From NCBI RefSeq assembly GCF_000832985.1, contig NZ_CP009920.1:2046001-2110000 (forward strand): a DNA stretch of 64,000 nucleotides, written 5' to 3'. Made by a program: the position numbers and the translations under genes. The notes under the pieces are model-generated. The model saw nothing but the letters and a program-made list of their open reading frames with translations, had not been told where the DNA came from and searched no databases. Positions 34,811-42,955 of this stretch are shown here, piece after piece; within the stretch, counting starts at the first letter, position 1, and every line of letters begins with the position of its first letter. The stretch comes from Priestia megaterium NBRC 15308 = ATCC 14581. Lineage in GTDB: Bacteria; Bacillota; Bacilli; Bacillales; Bacillaceae_H.

Positions 34811-35477
34811 GTCCCCACACAACCTTTACATACCTCGGATTTTTTGGTTCAATTTCAATTTTTTCTCTTATTTTTCTAATGTGTACCGCTACTGTGTTTT
34901 CTGCGTTGTAGCCTGGTTCATTCCATACGCGTTCATAAATATCATGTATGGAAAAAACTCTCCCTGCATTTTTCATTAATAACTCTACAATTTTATACTC
35001 AATGGGAGTCAGCTTAATGAATCCCCCGTCAAGAGTGACGGACTTAGCTTCAATATCAAGTACAAGACCTCGAATATCAATCGTCTTTTTTTCCTCATAT
35101 GTACCTAATGTCACATATCTTCTTAACTGTGATTTAACTCTCGCTATCAGTTCTAATGGATTAAAAGGCTTTGTCACATAATCATCTGCTCCTACCTGCA
35201 GACCGAGCACTTTATCTGCATCTTCGCTTTTAGCACTCAGCATAATAATCGGGATATTTTTTTGTTCTCGGATTTTAAACGTCGTTGAAATGCCATCTTG
35301 CCTTGGCATCATAATATCAAGAATAATTAAGTGAACTTTTTCTTTATTTAGTATCTCTATGGCTTCGATTCCATCTTTGGCCGTAAAGACTTTAATACCT
35401 TCATTTTTTAAATAAATAGCAATACCATTACGGATTTCTTGCTCATCGTCTACGACTAAAACCACATATTCGTTCAT
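34788..35477 (-). CDS. OmpR/PhoB-family response regulator
   Basis: Regulator of 229 aa: receiver domain (acidic DDEQE, phospho-acceptor Asp54 in LIILDIMMPRQDG, switch Thr/Ser in MLSAKSE, Lys in VTKPFNP) and winged-helix DNA-binding domain ending VWGLGYKMEK. It is first in a two-gene operon with the histidine kinase. Upstream, three CTTAAG copies with 11-bp phasing could be its own binding sites. No adjacent transporter hints at the stimulus; the alpha-amylase gene is divergent and shares the intergenic region. Confidence 0.9.
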   Translation of the reverse strand: MNEYVVLVVDDEQEIRNGIAIYLKNEGIKVFTAKDGIEAIEILNKEKVHLIILDIMMPRQDGISTTFKIREQKNIPIIMLSAKSEDADKVLGLQVGADDYVTKPFNPLELIARVKSQLRRYVTLGTYEEKKTIDIRGLVLDIEAKSVTLDGGFIKLTPIEYKIVELLMKNAGRVFSIHDIYERVWNEPGYNAENTVAVHIRKIREKIEIEPKNPRYVKVVWGLGYKMEK

Positions 35478-35547
35478 TGATTTCTCACACTCCTTTTAAA
35501 AGTATATCATGGGTCATTCCGTCTATGGATTTTATTGTAAACTGCAT

Positions 35548-35591
35548 TTCTTAAGAAAAAGGAAGGGGAAATCTTAAGATTTTCTTAAGCT
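35548..35591. promoter_or_regulatory. Phased CTTAAG repeats between the two-component operon and amylase gene
   Basis: CTTAAG occurs at 35550-35555, 35573-35578 and 35584-35589, giving spacings of 23 and 11 bp. OmpR-family regulators bind direct repeats with 11-bp period, so this is a candidate operator for the adjacent regulator. Each hexamer is itself a palindrome, so strand cannot be assigned. Confidence 0.55.
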
Positions 35592-35727
35592 TCATATGTT
35601 GAAAAAGGTTTAAAGAATAGGGATAACAGGAACGTTAAAAGAAAAAATATAATCAATTCCTCATTTGATTCTAAAGAACTATCCATGAGCGATTATATCT
35701 TTTTATTTAAAAGGAGGATGATTTAAC

Positions 35728-37179
35728 TTGGAACGGAATCATACAATTATGCAATTTTTCGAATGGCATGTGCCAGCTGATGGAGAGCATTGGCAACGCC
35801 TCAAAGAGCTCGCTCCTCAACTAAAAGAACAAGGAATTGATTCCGTGTGGATTCCGCCTGTTACAAAAGGTGTTTCATCAGAGGATAATGGCTACGGCGT
35901 TTACGACTTATACGATCTTGGCGAATTTGATCAAAAAGGAACCGTTCGTACAAAGTATGGAACCAAGCAAGAGCTGCATGAAGCGATTGATGCCTGTCAT
36001 AATCATGGAATTAATGTCTATGTGGATATTGTAATGAACCATAAAGCTGCAGCAGATGAAAAAGAAACGTTCCACGTCATTGAAGTGGACCCCATGAACC
36101 GAACAGAAGAAATTTCTGAACCTTTTGAAATTGAAGGGTGGACAAAGTTTACATTTGAAGGGCGCGGCGATAAATATTCTTCTTTCAAATGGAACTTTAA
36201 TCATTTTAACGGCACTGATTACGACGATAAAAATGGAAAAGAAGGCGTCTTTCGTATTGCCGGAGAAAACAAAAGCTGGAACGAAAATGTCGATCAAGAG
36301 TTTGGCAACTACGATTATTTAATGTTTGCGAATATTGATTACGATCACCCTGAAGTTCGAGAAGAAATGATCAAATGGGGAAAATGGTTAGCAGACACCC
36401 TGCAGTGCGACGGTTATCGATTAGACGCCATTAAACATATTAACCACGATTTTATTAAAGAGTTTGCCCACGAATTGTCCTCTTCTCAAGAAAAGCCATT
36501 TTATTTTGTGGGAGAGTTTTGGAATCCAGAGTTAACAGCCTGTCAGGAATTCCTAGACGTGATTGATTATCAAATCGATTTGTTTGACGTATCTCTGCAC
36601 TATAAACTACATGAAGCCTCTCAGCAAGGAAGAGATTTTGATTTAACCACGATTTTTGATGATACATTAGTCAAGACTCACCCTTTGAATGTTGTCACAT
36701 TTGTAGATAACCATGACTCTCAGCCAAATGAATCTTTAGAATCGTGGGTAGAAGATTGGTTCAAACAAAGTGCTTACGCTCTAATCTTACTTCGTGAAGA
36801 CGGCTATCCTTGTGTGTTTTACGGAGACTATTTTGGGATAGGCGGAGAGCACCCAATTGAGGGAAAAGAAAAAGATATTTCCGCTCTCTTGCATGTACGC
36901 TATGACAAAGCATACGGCCAGCAAGACGATTATTTTGATCACCCGAATACCATTGGATGGGTAAGGCATGGTGTAGAGGAATTTGAGAAGTCTGGATGCG
37001 CTGTAGTGATGTCAAACGGCGAAGATGGCGAAAAGAGAATGTTCGTCGGCGAACACCGAAGTGGACAAACATGGATTGATTTCACAAACAACCGAGAAGA
37101 TCAAGTTGTGATTGAAGAAGATGGCTACGGACAGTTCCCTGTCAATGGCGGCTCTGTATCCGTTTGGGCTGAAGCATAA
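35728..37179 (+). CDS. Cytoplasmic alpha-amylase, GH13 (AmyS-like)
   Basis: GH13 glycosidase of 483 aa cleaving alpha-1,4 glucan. Conserved regions are VDIVMNHKA, GYRLDAIKH (nucleophile Asp233), FVGEFW (acid/base Glu263) and FVDNHDS (Asp330). It has no signal peptide, so it acts inside the cell on maltodextrin or glycogen. The length fits GH13 subfamily 5 liquefying-type enzymes minus secretion. The start is TTG with a perfect AAGGAGG site; an earlier ATG is followed at once by a stop. It is monocistronic, divergent from a two-component operon. Confidence 0.9.
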   Translation: MERNHTIMQFFEWHVPADGEHWQRLKELAPQLKEQGIDSVWIPPVTKGVSSEDNGYGVYDLYDLGEFDQKGTVRTKYGTKQELHEAIDACHNHGINVYVDIVMNHKAAADEKETFHVIEVDPMNRTEEISEPFEIEGWTKFTFEGRGDKYSSFKWNFNHFNGTDYDDKNGKEGVFRIAGENKSWNENVDQEFGNYDYLMFANIDYDHPEVREEMIKWGKWLADTLQCDGYRLDAIKHINHDFIKEFAHELSSSQEKPFYFVGEFWNPELTACQEFLDVIDYQIDLFDVSLHYKLHEASQQGRDFDLTTIFDDTLVKTHPLNVVTFVDNHDSQPNESLESWVEDWFKQSAYALILLREDGYPCVFYGDYFGIGGEHPIEGKEKDISALLHVRYDKAYGQQDDYFDHPNTIGWVRHGVEEFEKSGCAVVMSNGEDGEKRMFVGEHRSGQTWIDFTNNREDQVVIEEDGYGQFPVNGGSVSVWAEA

Positions 37180-37208
37180 AAAAACAGTGGCTTGCGCCAC
37201 TGTTTTTT
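37179..37208. terminator. Bidirectional terminator between amylase and DASS genes
   Basis: A 13-bp perfect stem (37179-37191 with 37196-37208), TTGC loop, long T-tract; it abuts both stop codons. Confidence 0.93.
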
Positions 37209-38642
37209 TTACCATAGACCTAGCAGTTTCCACCACAAGCCGCCAATTCCAATCCAAATGATAATATGAATAATTGAAATTAAAAAGCCGAGCGACCACC
37301 ATTTTTGCTGCGTTACATATCCACTACCGAAGAACACCGGTGCCGGTCCACTGCCGTAGTGAGTTAAACAGCCAAATAAATTGCTAAAGAACGCTAAAAT
37401 TAATGCTGACAGTAACGGAGGCGCACCAGCGGCCACGATGACAGATAAAAATGCTGCGTACATAGCGCTGACATGAGCCGTATTACTCGCAAAAAAGTAG
37501 TGAGAATAAAAATACGCAACAGCTAGTACAATCAACGCCGTCATCCAAGACATATGACTAACAGTGCCTTTCATCAGATCACTGAACCAAGGAATCATGC
37601 CTAGATCATTTAAGAAGGTTGCCATCATAACCAAAACAGCAAACCAAACTAATGTATCCCATGCTCCCTGTTCTTTTTTGATGTCCGACCAGCTTAACAC
37701 TTGCGTTAAAAGCAGCGCACATAGACCAATAAAAGCAGTTGTTGTTGCATTAATATTTAAATTAGCTCCAAAAATCCACAGCACAAGAAGAAGTAAAAAT
37801 ACGCCAATCATGTACCATTCTTCTTTCTTTAACGGACCCATTTCATTTAGTTTTTTTGCTGCAATTTCAGATGCTTCCGGCGTTTCTTTTAATTCTGGCG
37901 GATACAGCTTATAAATAACAAGCGGAATAACAATTAAACTAATAATTCCAGGTACAATTGCAGCCGCTGCCCAGCCAACCCATGAAATAGTCTTGCCTGT
38001 AATTTGTTCCGTCATTTTAACAGCAAGAGGATTGGCCGCCATTGCCGTTACGAACATAGCGGATGTGATCATATCTCCTTGAAACGATACTTTTGTTAAG
38101 AAAGCGCCGACTCTGCGCTCCGTACCGTCTCCAGTTCTGGATCCGTATGTTTCGGATAAAGAACGAATGATTGGAAGAATAATTCCTCCAGCTCGCGCTG
38201 TATTAGACGGCATTGCAGGTGATAAAAGCAAGTCACTTACGATAAGAGAATACGATAATCCCAACGTCTTTTTACCGAACAAACGAACAAAAATGTAGGC
38301 AACCCTTGTTCCTAGACCAGTCTTAATAAAACCTCTAGAAATAAAGAATGCAATAACGATTAACCAAATCGTCGTATTTTGAAAACCGCTGAGCGATTGT
38401 TCAAGTGTTAATGTATTAGTTAATACAATAATGGTTAAAGATAAAATAGCTACACTGCCTAATGGCAATGGTTTAATGATAAGCCCTACGATAGTAGCCA
38501 CAAAAATAGCGAATAAGTGCCAAGCCTTCACATCAAGTCCAGACGGAGGTGTAATAAACCATAAAATAAGTCCGATTGCCAGACAAATTAATAAAGGAAG
38601 AAATTTCACTTCGCCGGCAGGCTTTTTTGTTGTTTCAGCCAT
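37209..38642 (-). CDS. yflS: DASS-family dicarboxylate/2-oxoglutarate:malate transporter (YflS-like)
   Basis: Membrane carrier of 477 aa with about twelve helices. DASS/CitMHS-like signatures are SPAMPSNTARAGGIILPI (substrate SNT motif), VAFFISRGFIK-type IAFFISRGFIKTG, and the second-repeat SNT equivalent ASNTAHVSAMYAAF, with THYGSGPAPVFFGSGYV. It resembles plastid 2-oxoglutarate/malate translocators and B. subtilis YflS. AAAGGAG precedes the ATG. It is monocistronic; about 130 bp upstream lies a copy of the 16-bp element seen before cydA, which suggests shared control by respiration or oxygen. Confidence 0.87.
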   Translation of the reverse strand: MAETTKKPAGEVKFLPLLICLAIGLILWFITPPSGLDVKAWHLFAIFVATIVGLIIKPLPLGSVAILSLTIIVLTNTLTLEQSLSGFQNTTIWLIVIAFFISRGFIKTGLGTRVAYIFVRLFGKKTLGLSYSLIVSDLLLSPAMPSNTARAGGIILPIIRSLSETYGSRTGDGTERRVGAFLTKVSFQGDMITSAMFVTAMAANPLAVKMTEQITGKTISWVGWAAAAIVPGIISLIVIPLVIYKLYPPELKETPEASEIAAKKLNEMGPLKKEEWYMIGVFLLLLVLWIFGANLNINATTTAFIGLCALLLTQVLSWSDIKKEQGAWDTLVWFAVLVMMATFLNDLGMIPWFSDLMKGTVSHMSWMTALIVLAVAYFYSHYFFASNTAHVSAMYAAFLSVIVAAGAPPLLSALILAFFSNLFGCLTHYGSGPAPVFFGSGYVTQQKWWSLGFLISIIHIIIWIGIGGLWWKLLGLW

Positions 38643-38769
38643 AATCTTTCTCCTTTCATGTTTTTAAATAATAGTAATAGTATGCTCTTTCCACTTCGTA
38701 CCCAATACTTATCCCATTTAAAATAAAATAATTGTAAAAATACGTTTCGTAAGGATGATATTGTAAAAT

Positions 38770-38785
38770 TGTGAAATGTTGAGCA
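38770..38785 (-). promoter_or_regulatory. Copy of the cyd-type 16-bp element upstream of the DASS gene
   Basis: TGTGAAATGTTGAGCA matches the cydA element TGTGAAACATTGAGCA at 14 of 16 positions. It lies 128 bp upstream of the DASS start, a distance close to that of the far cydA element. Confidence 0.6.
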
Positions 38786-38892
38786 TGATTCCTTTATTAT
38801 TTTATCATATATATTGACAATATTTATCTCTTACCTTCATTTTATTCCCTTCAAAATAGCTTGTAAGCGTTATTTCATTAAAAATAAATAAA

Positions 38893-38913
38893 CTGCATGA
38901 GTTCATCATGCAG
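38893..38913 (-). terminator. Terminator of the RlmI-like methyltransferase gene
   Basis: CTGCATGA and its complement around a 5-nt loop, followed on the minus strand by a T-rich run. Confidence 0.75.
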
Positions 38914-38921
38914 CCTTGCAT

Positions 38922-40121
38922 TTAGCGATTTACTTTTTGAATAAACACGACTTTTAAATAATTACCTGACTTAAATTCTTTTATTGTTTTAAAATCAGCT
39001 GGAAGAGCGAACTGCTCCATCATTTTGTACCGTTCCCCTTTTTCATTAAAAGCTTTTTCAATAAACGAATGGAATTTTTTCATATCAAAATTGCTTGCAT
39101 TCGTAGATGCTACAATGACACCGTTTGGCTTTGTAAGCGCAATGGCTTCTTTTAATAAATCTTTGTAGTCTTTTACTGCGCTAAACGTATGCTTTTTCGA
39201 CTTAGCAAAGCTTGGCGGATCTAGCACTACAAGATCGAACGTCATATTCTTCTTAACCGCATATTTAAAATACTTAAAAACATCTTCTACGATAATGTCC
39301 TGTGCTTCGTGATCAATTCCATTTACACTAAATTGCTCAATTGTTTTTGCCAAGCTGCGATTGGCTAAATCGACACTTGTTGTTTTCGCAGCTCCTCCAA
39401 GAGCGGCCGCCACTGAAAATGCGCCTGTATACGAAAACATATTTAAGACGGTCTTTCCTTTTGCATATTTATCTCGAATAGTTTTACGGACGTCTCGCTG
39501 ATCTAAAAAGACTCCCACCATTGCTCCGTCATTTAAGTAAACGGCAAAACGAATACCATTTTCTTTTACAATTAAAGGAAATTCACCTTTGTCCCCTGCT
39601 ACAAAATCATCTTCTTCAATATACTGACCTTTTACGTTAAAACGTTTTTTCTGGTACAGCCCTTTAAAGTTAGGCGCAGACTTTAAGGCTTCAATGACGT
39701 ATTCTTTAAATTGATAAATTCCTTCACTATACCAACTCATGACGTAATATCCGTCATAATAATCAATAATCAAGCCGCCGATTCCGTCACCTTCACTATT
39801 AAATACGCGAAAAGCAGTTGTGTCTTCAGATGCATAAAAGTCATGACGAGAGGCAATAGCTTGCTGAATTTTCCTAGCAAAAAACGCCGCGTCAATTTGC
39901 TCACTTTTCTTCTTCGTAAGAATCCATCCGTAGCCTTTGTTTTGTTTTCCATAATAGCCTTTGGCTAAAAATTGACTCTTCGGAGTGACTAAGTTAATAA
40001 TAACCCCTTCTTCTTGCAGTTTATGACCATCAACAAGCGCATCTTTTTCAATGAGTGGATAACCCTTGTTCACTTTTTTAATAAAAGCTTCTTTGGCTAT
40101 AACTTGTACTTCTTTTCTCAT
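38922..40121 (-). CDS. Class I SAM-dependent rRNA methyltransferase, RlmI family (YwbD-like)
   Basis: RNA cytosine-5 methyltransferase-type protein of 399 aa. It has an N-terminal PUA domain (residues about 1-80, with GYPLIEKDAL), a middle EEHEE-like region, then the Rossmann domain: VLNMFSYTGAFSVAAALGG for SAM binding, VDLANRSL for the ribose, and VVLDPPSFAKSKK. Unlike RsmB-type enzymes it follows the RlmI pattern. RlmI methylates 23S rRNA C1962 in E. coli; the exact target here is inferred. The start has AGGGTG upstream; the gene stands alone. Confidence 0.87.
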   Translation of the reverse strand: MRKEVQVIAKEAFIKKVNKGYPLIEKDALVDGHKLQEEGVIINLVTPKSQFLAKGYYGKQNKGYGWILTKKKSEQIDAAFFARKIQQAIASRHDFYASEDTTAFRVFNSEGDGIGGLIIDYYDGYYVMSWYSEGIYQFKEYVIEALKSAPNFKGLYQKKRFNVKGQYIEEDDFVAGDKGEFPLIVKENGIRFAVYLNDGAMVGVFLDQRDVRKTIRDKYAKGKTVLNMFSYTGAFSVAAALGGAAKTTSVDLANRSLAKTIEQFSVNGIDHEAQDIIVEDVFKYFKYAVKKNMTFDLVVLDPPSFAKSKKHTFSAVKDYKDLLKEAIALTKPNGVIVASTNASNFDMKKFHSFIEKAFNEKGERYKMMEQFALPADFKTIKEFKSGNYLKVVFIQKVNR

Positions 40122-40231
40122 GTGTACACCCTATCTATTTAATTTATTTCATTCTAGTTCTATCCATTTTACAACAATAATCTACATTTATCTTAACATA
40201 GATAAACAGCCCCGTTTCTAGTTATAAATAG

Positions 40232-40265
40232 AAAAGCAGAGGATGCCTTGAAACACCCTCTGCTT
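40232..40265 (-). terminator. Minus-strand terminator in the phoX upstream region
   Basis: AAGCAGAGGGTG pairs with CATCCTCTGCTT on the minus strand through one G-U; on the plus strand the same position is an A-C mismatch. TTTTC follows on the minus side. It implies a minus-strand transcript ending here, after the small frame at 40314-40454 and not after phoX. Confidence 0.6.
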
Positions 40266-40313
40266 GATATGAATAAAAAATGAAATGTATGTTTTATGTT
40301 TTAAGATAAACAA

Positions 40314-40454
40314 TTATGAGCACTCTTGCCCCGTATAAGCATCGAACTGAGTGACGTTTTTTTCTGCTAAAATACCTTTCACTTTTGCTGTACAAGCCAA
40401 AGCGCTTTTTGTCTTGTCGCCTTTAGCTATGTGTTTATTGTAAGAGCGGAACAT
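40314..40454 (-). pseudogene. 46-codon minus-strand frame, possible gene remnant
   Basis: The frame encodes about 46 residues (start MFRSYNKHIAKGDKTK, end FDAYTGQECS) with protein-like composition and two cysteines, and stops 49 bp before a minus-strand terminator. There is no ribosome site before its ATG, and an in-frame stop lies a few codons upstream. It may be the 3' end of a decayed gene or a small gene with another start. I do not recognise the family. The spacer around it (40122-40649) holds no other gene. Confidence 0.35.
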
Positions 40455-40462
40455 GAATTCAC

Positions 40463-40512
40463 TGTGAAGCCCGGCTGAATGCTATCTGAACAAATTCTGA
40501 AAGATAGCTGAA
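40463..40512. promoter_or_regulatory. Five-copy direct-repeat array with 11-bp period
   Basis: TGTGAA, GCTGAA, TCTGAA, TCTGAA and GCTGAA begin at 40463, 40474, 40485, 40496 and 40507, exactly 11 bp apart. Read on the minus strand they are TTCAGC, TTCAGA, TTCAGA, TTCAGC and TTCACA with 5-nt gaps. This is the geometry of PhoP-type (OmpR family) tandem sites, whose hexamer is TT(A/C/T)A(C/T)A. The array lies about 140 bp upstream of the PhoX-type gene. Confidence 0.7.
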
Positions 40513-40522
40513 TAACTTCTAG

Positions 40523-40592
40523 TTAAACTTGTCATATAAATGTTCAACGTTCTTAACAACAGCTCAACAAATCCAGCGCTTCTCTTTATATT
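40523..40592 (+). promoter_or_regulatory. Candidate Pho-type promoter of the PhoX gene
   Basis: TTAAAC (40523), TTCAAC (40543), TTAACA (40553-40558) and TCAACA (40564-40569) resemble PhoP hexamers; the last two are 11 bp apart. TATATT (40587-40592) lies 17 bp after them and could be the -10, since Pho promoters often lack a -35. Confidence 0.5.
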
Positions 40593-40649
40593 TCCTCAAC
40601 AATCAAATGATTTAATAAGTGTATGAATACAATTTGGAGGTTATCAACC

Positions 40650-42548
40650 ATGAAAAAACGAGTATCTCTTGGACTATCTCTCACTCTTTTAGCTTCTAGC
40701 GCCACTTCTGCTTTTGCAGCAGAACATCACCCAGTTCAACATCCAAAACAAATCAAAAGCGTCGAGTTTCAGCCAATGAAAGCACCTACTACGATTGAAA
40801 ATATGATTAAAACGTATACAGAGGCATCTGTAAAAGTAACGTATAAAGATGGAAGCGTTGAAGAAACGCCGCTTAACTATAACCAGCTCTTTCTTTCAAA
40901 AGATAAAATTGTCGATAATAAAGGGGAATTAATCGCCGCAGGTACACCGATCGATGCAAACGGGGATCCGATTATTGACCGAAGCGTTCCTGATAAGCCA
41001 TCACCGTACGTATCAGATGCACCGGATTCAAACAGCTTTATCACCATCAACGATAAGTCTTATATTATTTCACATTATGAATATGAATCTGTTAATAATG
41101 CTGGAAAAGAGATTTCCGGTCTTCCTGCTTCAATGACGCTTACACAAGTTGACCGAGATGATAAAACAGGAAAACTGACCGTCAACCATGCTAAAAAAAT
41201 TGATTTTTCTAATGTAAATGGTTTGTGGACGCCGTGTAATGGCTCGACAACGGATTGGGGTACTCACCTTGGTTCAGAAGAATATGAGCCTGATGCACGT
41301 GCTTTTGAAGACCCTTCATCCAGCTCTTATAAAGACGTCACGAACTTCGCTAAGCTTTATTTCGGCGACATGCCAAAAGCAAATCCTTACTACTACGGCT
41401 GGATTCCAGAAATTTCAGTAGATGAAAGCGGCAATGCGTCGGTCGTAAAACATTACAGCACAGGTCGTTTTTCACACGAAATGATGCAGGTACTTCCAGA
41501 TAACAAAACCGCTCTTTTTGGAGACGATGGGTCTAATACCATGATGTTTATGTATGTAGCAGATAAGGAAAAAGACTTCTCAGCAGGAACTCTTTATGCG
41601 GCAAAGTTTAAACAAACGAGCACAAAAAATGGAGGTAAAGGCGACCTTCAGTGGATGAAGCTTGGCCATGCAACAGACAATGAAGTGAAAACAATAATCG
41701 ACAAAGGCACAAAATTTAGTGATATTTTTGAAACAGCTGACCAGCCTACAAAAGGATTTAAAGCAGTCAAAACCGCCGCAAGTAAAAAAGTTGAATATTT
41801 AAAAGTAAAGCCTGGCATGGAAAAAGCAGCTGCCTTTTTAGAATCACGCCGATACGGTGCAATTTTAGGTGCAACATCTGAATTCAACAAGATGGAAGGA
41901 CTAACGGTTAACAAAAAAGACAAAAAAGCGTATATGGCTATTTCTTACCAAAATAGTGCCATGCTAAAAGAATCTGATGCTGTACAAGATGATATTCAGC
42001 TTCCAAAACTAGAGTCTGGTGTGACCTACCAGCTGAACTTAGGATCGCATCAAAAAGACCAAGCAAAAGGCAAGATTAACAGTCGCTACGTTCCTGCAAG
42101 CATGGAAGGGCTACTGATTGGACAAGACCTAGAAAAAGCAGATGCATACGGTAATAAAGCGGATCCAAATAAAGTTGCCAACCCTGATAACCTTACGTAT
42201 TCAAATGACTTAAATACACTCTTTATCGGAGAAGACAGCTCACTGCACACAAACAACTTCGTATGGGCTTATAATGTAAAAACAAAAAAACTATCACGCA
42301 TTCTTTCAGTTCCAGTGGGAGCAGAAGCAACAGGTCTTCGTGCAGTAGAAAACATTAAAAACTCTCGCTACGTACTAAGCAACTATCAGCACCCAGGCGA
42401 GGACATCAGCGACAAAAACATTACCGCTGTTGATAAAGAAGAGCTAGCTAATGCAATGAAAGAAAGCATTGGCATTCAAGAAACAGGTGGTGTCGGATAC
42501 ATTTCTGGACTGCCTTCTAAGGACCGCGCTCCTTACAAAAAGCATTAA
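40650..42548 (+). CDS. phoX: Secreted PhoX-family (DUF839) alkaline phosphatase
   Basis: Extracellular phosphomonoesterase-like protein of 632 aa. The signal peptide is MKKRVSLGLSLTLLASSATS with cleavage after AFA (about residue 24). It is Sec-like with no twin-arginine pair, unlike many PhoX proteins that use Tat. PhoX signatures: WTPCNGSTTDWGTHLGSEEY split near residue 190, RFSHEMMQVLPDNKTALFGDDG, and AFLESRRYGA. PhoX uses Ca and Fe-oxo cofactors; the cysteine in PCNGST is a family feature. ATG 40650 has GGAGG upstream; the longer frame from 40623 bypasses it. Candidate Pho boxes lie upstream. Confidence 0.8.
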   Translation: MKKRVSLGLSLTLLASSATSAFAAEHHPVQHPKQIKSVEFQPMKAPTTIENMIKTYTEASVKVTYKDGSVEETPLNYNQLFLSKDKIVDNKGELIAAGTPIDANGDPIIDRSVPDKPSPYVSDAPDSNSFITINDKSYIISHYEYESVNNAGKEISGLPASMTLTQVDRDDKTGKLTVNHAKKIDFSNVNGLWTPCNGSTTDWGTHLGSEEYEPDARAFEDPSSSSYKDVTNFAKLYFGDMPKANPYYYGWIPEISVDESGNASVVKHYSTGRFSHEMMQVLPDNKTALFGDDGSNTMMFMYVADKEKDFSAGTLYAAKFKQTSTKNGGKGDLQWMKLGHATDNEVKTIIDKGTKFSDIFETADQPTKGFKAVKTAASKKVEYLKVKPGMEKAAAFLESRRYGAILGATSEFNKMEGLTVNKKDKKAYMAISYQNSAMLKESDAVQDDIQLPKLESGVTYQLNLGSHQKDQAKGKINSRYVPASMEGLLIGQDLEKADAYGNKADPNKVANPDNLTYSNDLNTLFIGEDSSLHTNNFVWAYNVKTKKLSRILSVPVGAEATGLRAVENIKNSRYVLSNYQHPGEDISDKNITAVDKEELANAMKESIGIQETGGVGYISGLPSKDRAPYKKH

Positions 42549-42560
42549 TACGTAATGAAG

Positions 42561-42589
42561 CCACGTCTGTTGTGCAATGACAGACGTGG
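42561..42589 (+). terminator. Terminator of phoX
   Basis: A 10-bp perfect stem CCACGTCTGT/ACAGACGTGG, 9-nt loop, then TTTTTT. The following 42590-42955 holds no gene I can support; it is open in several frames on both strands but without starts or ribosome sites. Confidence 0.9.
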
Positions 42590-42955
42590 TTTTTTATATA
42601 GTCGAAGTTATTTATAAAATCGTTTATCGTAATCATCATTACAGTGAATACTTTATAATATCCTTCGAGAAAGTACCTACACACGAACCAAATGCTTTAG
42701 GATTTATTCGCAGGTATCCGTTACATGCCTTCAGGCTCGCTTTTAATTGCTTACACTCCACTAATACTAGATATAAAAGTTGTTTCAATAAGTATTTCCA
42801 GCAAAACAAAACCACTCGTTCCCTTGCACTTTTCGTTCCATACCATTAAAGTATATATTGGTTGAAGTTTATACTGGCATTCAGCCTGATAAAAGAAATT
42901 ACACTTTTTAATTTTGGGAATATGTTTTCCCTAAAAGAAAGGGTTTAGATATAAG

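Noticed and set aside
42577-42849. A 90-codon plus-strand frame after phoX
   Set aside because: It starts inside the phoX terminator, has no ribosome site and has unusual composition; treated as non-coding.
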